Under the pieces are notes generated by a model. The model did not search any database. It worked only from the letters and a program-made list of their open reading frames with translations, and was not told the DNA's origin. This document shows, one piece after another, positions 60,198-64,000 of a DNA stretch of 64,000 nt. A program made the position numbers and the translations under genes. Source of the DNA: Marinobacter shengliensis (GTDB lineage Bacteria; Pseudomonadota; Gammaproteobacteria; Pseudomonadales; Oleiphilaceae); contig NZ_PXNO01000027.1 of the NCBI RefSeq assembly GCF_003007715.1, positions 1,107,253 to 1,171,252 of the forward strand. Direction: 5' to 3'. Every line of letters starts with the position of its first letter. Within the stretch, counting starts at the first letter, position 1.

Positions 60198-61034
60198 TTA
60201 TGGGTTTACTATCTTTAGCGTACCTGTTGTTGGCGTGGCATCATCACAAGTCAGGTAGTATTCAAACTCGATGGCTGAAATCTTACTTCTAGGCGTATCG
60301 CCAGTATTTTTTTCCCTATAATTTAAATAGAAAATGCAGGGCTCGCTTTTCACTTCACCTACGTTAAACGGCCCAAACACAATTTCTTTTTCATAGCTCC
60401 ATGGCGTAAGAGCTCTAGTCATAGGTATATCAGTTGAAAAAGTAAAGTTTTCCGGCATTGTTTCCCGTTTTGGCCATAGCTTGAGAACCACCCGACTTGC
60501 CTTTTTAGAACCAATATTTTTTATGTCAAGGCCAATCCTATGGTGGCCAAATGAACCTCCGAATATCTTTTGAACGAACCTCGGAATCACGCGGGGGAAA
60601 TATTGATAGCCTCCGCCTTCTACCAATAACACCGGAACCAATCTCGGTTCACCTTCCAACTGTAGTAGAGCCAAAACTTTTGAGAGCGTGGCGTCCCGTT
60701 GATACTGATCTATAGAATTTCGAACATATTTCTCATGTTTTATTTTTATTTCTAGCAGCTTATCTCTAGGATAGTCTTTCCACGCACCGTCTACCTCTGC
60801 GTGATGATGGCGACAAAGAAGAATGAGATTGTCATATGTATTCCCCCCTTTAGACGTACCGTCACCTCTTGGCCCATCTTTGCTGTGCGGAATAATGTGG
60901 GCTCTTTCTCCGAGATTAACATTTCCTGATTCAGGAAATTCTCTCAATAGGTCAACCTTACAGATTGAACAAGAGCCGCCTGCTCGACCCCACAAAAGAG
61001 CTAAATCTGAAGGTTTTATATAGCGAGATGCCAA
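60198..61034 (-). CDS. HNH endonuclease with C-terminal beta-rich domain
   Basis: A 278-residue protein. The N-terminal HNH domain has SCSICKVDL, LGERAHIIPHSKDGPRG (catalytic His), NTYDNLILLCRHHHAEVD (Asn and His pair). A C-terminal part of about 150 residues has regular short strands (HHRIGLDIKNIGSKKASRVV, FTFSTDIPM, EIVFGPFNVGEVK), probably a beta-sandwich that may bind a ligand or protein. The TTG at 61034 is supported by GAGG at a good spacing. Alone in its cassette. Confidence 0.85.
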   Translation of the reverse strand: MASRYIKPSDLALLWGRAGGSCSICKVDLLREFPESGNVNLGERAHIIPHSKDGPRGDGTSKGGNTYDNLILLCRHHHAEVDGAWKDYPRDKLLEIKIKHEKYVRNSIDQYQRDATLSKVLALLQLEGEPRLVPVLLVEGGGYQYFPRVIPRFVQKIFGGSFGHHRIGLDIKNIGSKKASRVVLKLWPKRETMPENFTFSTDIPMTRALTPWSYEKEIVFGPFNVGEVKSEPCIFYLNYREKNTGDTPRSKISAIEFEYYLTCDDATPTTGTLKIVNP

Positions 61035-61057
61035 AAGTTACCTCATTAAATCTAACG

Positions 61058-62890
61058 AGGCTGTAGAAAAACCCGATTTCGAGTCGTTCCCAGCGCCTGG
61101 TTCCTAAAATTTTTGTAGCGGCCATCAGTTAGCCGATTATCATCGTTCCGATGTTCAGTCATGAGTTTCGGTCCTTTTGACGGTGTCGGTGTCGGTGCCG
61201 GTATAGCTGGCATCCAGCAGACACATTTGTAACCGTCTGATCCCGGCATCACGCTGCTAACCGCCCGTAATTCGCCAACTTCTCAATATTGTGTACGAGG
61301 CAGTATAGCTGCCATTGGCCTTGCACCTTCTTCTTGCCTCGCAAGCTGAAGCGATTCAGCCGTTTGTTCGTGCCGATGTTGCCGAACACCGGCTCCACCA
61401 CCGACATTCGGTGGCTGTATATCTCTTTGCCCTGTTGGCTGTCGACCCGGTGCTTCATCCAGTCCGTGTAGTTCGGCAGACGCTTGTTCTCAATGGTGAA
61501 CGACACCTGTCGGCCAGACCCATTTCGGTGGTTGGCGGATGCAGGGTTCTGCATGCATTGGTGCTTCTTGGGGCAGTGGCGACATTGCAGCAATCGACCT
61601 TCGAAGTGCACTCGGACCTTGCCATTCTCCGCTTCCCTTTGACCCCGATAGGTAAGCTCTTCGCCAGTTGGGCAGACGCAGATCAGGCTCACGGGATCGA
61701 ACTGGAATTCACTGGCCGGAATGATGTCTTTCCAACCTTTGTCCGGCAGGTTTTGATGCCGCTTGCCGTACTTGTCTTTCTGGTTTGTGAACTTCGGGTC
61801 CCGGCTGCGGAACTGGTTGTCTGGCACATAGCCGTTGATCTGACGGTCATGCAGGTACTGCATGTTGGCCTCGTTGGCGAAGCCGGTGTCGGCAGTGACA
61901 ATAGCGCCAGACTGGTAGATGTTGTCAGCGATACCCAGTTTCTTGAAACGGGCTTCGACGGTTTCCAGTACCGGTTGCAGGGTGTGATGTTCCTGGCCTT
62001 CGCCAAAGGCCTGGGCGTCGATGATGATTTGGTGTTTCTTATCCACCGTGGCGACCCCATTGTAGCCCTGGATCGTGCCTTTGCTGGTGGTCATCTTGGC
62101 GCTTTCGTTATCGGTGACGTTGCTCTTCACTTCCTTGCTCCGTTTCCCCCGGCCCATCCGTGGGCGGCTCGTCTTTAGGAAACGATCAATCTTTTTAGCG
62201 GCCTCATCCAACGACAGAATGGTCTTCGCTCGGCGGATGTCGCGGTCCAGTTCGGCCTCGGTGTCTGCCTCGTCCCGCTCGTAATGCGCCCTGAGGTGAT
62301 GACGGATCAGTCGTCGCAGTTTCTCCCGCTTCTCGCCCAGCTCTTTAAAGGTGCCGGACCATTCCTTGGCCGCGTTGGAGGACATTTTGCAGCCGTCGAT
62401 GGCAAACAGCTCGTTACCCAATAGACCTTCTTCGTGGCACACCAGCAGAACTTGTTCGAACAGCGCTTCGATCTCATCGGCGTGGCTGCTGACAAACTTG
62501 GCCAGGGTCGTGAAATGCGGAACGGTATCGCAGGAGAGGGCTTTGAAGATGATGTTGGTCTCGCAACACCACTGCATTTCGCGACTGGAGGTGATGCCCT
62601 TGGAGTAGGCAAACAGGATGATCTTCAGCAGGATGGCCGGATCGTAGGCCAGCCGGCCAGTGTCTTCGTTGCGGTACTTGGGATGAAACACCGCCAGGTC
62701 CAGCTTGTGCTCGATCAGGTAGTGCACCGCGTGTTCAAAGGTGCCGGGCTGGAGCTGTTCCTGGTAGTTGATGACGACCATGGTGTCCTGGTCGTAGTTG
62801 TAGTGCTTGAAGCGGGGCATCTGACCACTCCTTGTCCGTTTGCCTGATCCTATCAAAACACAGGGGGATTTCGGGGTTTTTCTACAGCCT
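61058..62890. mobile_element. IS1182-family insertion sequence
   Basis: A 1833-bp element bounded by inverted repeats AGGCTGTAGAAAAACCC at both ends, with AACG repeated on each side (61054-61057 and 62892-62895). A single transposase gene fills it. It lies in the crossover core of attC 18. Confidence 0.9.
61249..62820 (-). CDS. IS1182-family transposase
   Basis: A 523-residue DDE transposase. The DUF772-type N-terminal region has YDPAILLKIILFAYSKGITS followed by FKALSCDTVPHFTTLAKF. ELFAIDGCKMSSNA carries the first Asp, AIVTADTGFANEANM the second, and SVVEPVFGNIGTNKRL near the C-terminus the Glu. A zinc-ribbon-like CRHCPKKHQCMQN lies before it. AAGGAG precedes the ATG at 62820. No disruption is seen. 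Confidence 0.93.
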   Translation of the reverse strand: MPRFKHYNYDQDTMVVINYQEQLQPGTFEHAVHYLIEHKLDLAVFHPKYRNEDTGRLAYDPAILLKIILFAYSKGITSSREMQWCCETNIIFKALSCDTVPHFTTLAKFVSSHADEIEALFEQVLLVCHEEGLLGNELFAIDGCKMSSNAAKEWSGTFKELGEKREKLRRLIRHHLRAHYERDEADTEAELDRDIRRAKTILSLDEAAKKIDRFLKTSRPRMGRGKRSKEVKSNVTDNESAKMTTSKGTIQGYNGVATVDKKHQIIIDAQAFGEGQEHHTLQPVLETVEARFKKLGIADNIYQSGAIVTADTGFANEANMQYLHDRQINGYVPDNQFRSRDPKFTNQKDKYGKRHQNLPDKGWKDIIPASEFQFDPVSLICVCPTGEELTYRGQREAENGKVRVHFEGRLLQCRHCPKKHQCMQNPASANHRNGSGRQVSFTIENKRLPNYTDWMKHRVDSQQGKEIYSHRMSVVEPVFGNIGTNKRLNRFSLRGKKKVQGQWQLYCLVHNIEKLANYGRLAA

Positions 62891-62958
62891 CAACGCCGAA
62901 TTCAGCCGCGCCGAAGGCGTCGGCTGGAATGAATGGTTAGGCGCGCTGGATTAGACAT

Positions 62959-63633
62959 TTAATCAAAACGGTCTTTACGCCACTCTTTAGAAATCGGCCC
63001 AGAGTCGTCATTATAAACTTTCATGAAGTCTTTCACGGTAACATTGGAGCCAACGTAAGGATACTGTACGCCATCAAAGAAGTTACACTCACCTGGAACA
63101 AATTTGTCAATAAGTGAGTAAGAATCATCGTCTAGCTTGTGATTCAATATCGAGCCATAGCGTTTCTTAATTTCTAGCATGTCTTCCTTTTCAATTCTTA
63201 AAAGCCATGCGCCGTCTGAGTTAATGTAGATATCATCAACGTCATCTAGGAGAACGTACACTGAAGATGTAAGAATTTGATAGTCGTAATAAGTTCCTGT
63301 TAGTGGAACTTCTACCTCACGTCCAGCGATTTCAAATATATTTCCGGATTTCCACTTAATTTTCACTCTGAAGAACTTGCTAACATAACCTATAAAATCT
63401 TCAAATTTAGTGTAATCTTGGAAAGTAAAGTTTATTGCATTGGGTTCATTTATGGAGTTAACTACTTCGATTAGCTCGTCGTATAGATGACTTCTTACTA
63501 AAACCTTTCTTCCGTCTTCCACAGTGACCACTCTAGGAGTCGGTGTCACTTCGCTATCCTCCTGAGTCGCAGAATATATAACAGGCGAATACACGCCAAC
63601 AAAATAGACCAGTATTAAAAATATTATTTTCAT
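62959..63633 (-). CDS. Cassette-encoded exported hypothetical protein
   Basis: A 224-residue protein with a signal peptide (MKIIFLILVYFVGVYSPVIYSA) and an acidic mature part. Landmarks: VTVEDGRKVLVRSHLYDELIE, a STAND of alternating strands around GREVEVPLTGTYYDYQILTS, and VPGECNFFDGVQYPY. I do not recognise a family. Exported cassette proteins are common in chromosomal integrons. AT-rich codon use sets it apart from the core genes. The ATG at 63633 (with GAGAAAGAG upstream) starts the signal peptide. Confidence 0.75.
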   Translation of the reverse strand: MKIIFLILVYFVGVYSPVIYSATQEDSEVTPTPRVVTVEDGRKVLVRSHLYDELIEVVNSINEPNAINFTFQDYTKFEDFIGYVSKFFRVKIKWKSGNIFEIAGREVEVPLTGTYYDYQILTSSVYVLLDDVDDIYINSDGAWLLRIEKEDMLEIKKRYGSILNHKLDDDSYSLIDKFVPGECNFFDGVQYPYVGSNVTVKDFMKVYNDDSGPISKEWRKDRFD

Positions 63634-63679
63634 CTCTTTCTCAATTCCAAGTACCGCAACCAGTGCCAAGAAACCAACT

Positions 63680-63685
63680 GCCTAA
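63680..63685 (-). other. attC site 19 core half, interrupted by an intron
   Basis: On the minus strand the cassette begins TTAGGC, the right half of a G/TTAGGC core, directly after the intron's last bases. The rest of the attC lies beyond the window. Confidence 0.6.
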
Positions 63686-64000
63686 TCGGGATAGGGGGGC
63701 ACCTCACGATGCCCCTCCTCCCACATCACCGGGCATACGGATCACGTACCACGGCGATTCAGTGACTTGATTCAACCCGTTACCGTACTGCCAATTCCGG
63801 CAGTCCATAGCTCCGAAACAACCGGGCCGGTAAGGCTTCCCGCAGGGCCGGCGAATGACTCAGCCGCCACGGGCCGTGGGCTGATTTGGCGGTGTTCCAG
63901 GCCAGTTTGACCGAGACACCCCGCTTTCTCAGCTCACGATACCCCCTTCGGCCCCATTGCTTCCACACGTAACTTCTCATTCTCCGCCGTATCCACTTGT
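63686..64000 (-). mobile_element. Group IIC intron, 3' part (continues beyond the window)
   Basis: On the minus strand the maturase gene ends at 63780. Domain V follows at about 63756-63724 (CGCCGTGGTACG, UGAUC-like loop, CGTATGCCCGGTG, with the CGC triad seen in group IIC). A GC-rich domain VI region then ends ...CCCTATCCCGAT just before TTAGGC. This end and setting match group IIC-attC introns known in integrons. Confidence 0.8.
63780..64000 (-). CDS. Group II intron reverse transcriptase/maturase, C-terminal part
   Basis: Partial: the frame stays open past base 64000. The visible residues include RRRMRSYVWKQWGRRGYREL, LAWNTAKSAHGPWRLSHSPALR and the end ALPARLFRSYGLPEL. This is the maturase (domain X) and end region of bacterial group II intron proteins, which splice the intron and reverse-transcribe it into DNA. 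The RT core with YxDD should be to the right. Confidence 0.88.
   Translation of the reverse strand, partial: KWIRRRMRSYVWKQWGRRGYRELRKRGVSVKLAWNTAKSAHGPWRLSHSPALREALPARLFRSYGLPELAVR

Larger units (their letters stand above)
61050..62942 (-). other. attC site 18, split by an IS1182-family element
   Basis: Perfect core ATCTAAC (61050-61056) plus G on the left; the site resumes as CAACGCCG at 62891 and ends GTTAGGC (62936-62942). The joined site closely resembles integron aadA-type attC sequences (e.g. AGCCGACGCC stem on the minus strand). Confidence 0.85.

Noticed and set aside
45612..62942. CRISPR array suggested by many regularly placed repeats
   Set aside because: The repeats are divergent, palindromic 64 to about 117-bp sites separated by genes, as in attC sites, not short identical repeats with short spacers.
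45612..64000. Integron integrase gene within the window
   Set aside because: No tyrosine recombinase with the IntI patch is present on either strand; attC orientation predicts it to the right of the window.

Overview
The window reads as a chromosomal segment of a marine gammaproteobacterium close to Marinobacter. This rests on the gene order gyrA-serC-pheA-hisC-tyrA/aroA-cmk-rpsA-ihfB-lapA-lapB-pyrF (the 'supraoperon' known from Pseudomonas and relatives), on the presence of rmf, rlmL, class 2 pyrD, purU and lapAB, and on the moderately high G+C. The genus is an inference from gene content; no database was searched.

Positions 1-45 kb are ordinary core genome. They hold a YheT-type hydrolase, tRNA-Asn, an M18 aminopeptidase, an outer-membrane barrel, rlmL, rmf, pyrD, a CDF transporter, and a divergent pair made of an ATP-grasp (RimK-like) ligase and a GNAT/C39-peptidase fusion. 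Then come uvrB, an aspartate aminotransferase, a second identical tRNA-Asn, and the leftward block from gyrA (29.8 kb) to pyrF (16.4 kb) for aromatic amino acid, serine, histidine-branch, CMP and ribosomal functions. After purU follow ggt, a small thiamine-binding-like protein overlapping an FtsH paralogue, a universal stress protein overlapping a Lon-like protease, yghU, a three-gene ABC export system and a soluble PAS-PAS-MCP receptor. Three copies of a palindromic repeat lie at gene ends here. Their core is conserved, but each copy has a different, self-complementary pair of outer arms.

Positions 45.6-63.7 kb are the distal part of a chromosomal integron cassette array. About eighteen attC sites (64 to about 117 bp, inverted-repeat ends of the type RYYYAAC...GTTRRRY) separate mostly one-gene units, nearly all read leftward. 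The attC orientation places the unseen integrase and attI to the right of base 64000. Distal cassettes carry toxin-antitoxin modules (YefM/Txe, VapBC, an orphan ribbon-helix-helix antitoxin, HigBA, Phd/ParE, XRE/RelE); every broken part belongs to a toxin. Middle cassettes carry small unknown proteins, a RibD/DHFR-like protein, one cassette with a LexA box and a 25-bp perfect hairpin, and one with no gene. Proximal cassettes carry defence-like proteins: a HEPN protein, two HNH endonucleases, a DUF4365-type nuclease-fold protein and a membrane-anchored PD-(D/E)XK protein.

The attC sites are themselves heavily targeted. An IS1111-type IS110 element, an IS1182-family element and the 3' end of a group IIC intron each sit at an attC core heptamer, and an IS3-family element sits in an attC stem. 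The 3' noncoding part of the IS1111 element contains short exact matches to both of its insertion junctions, in the order expected of a bridge/seek guide RNA. That is probably the most testable novel observation in the window.
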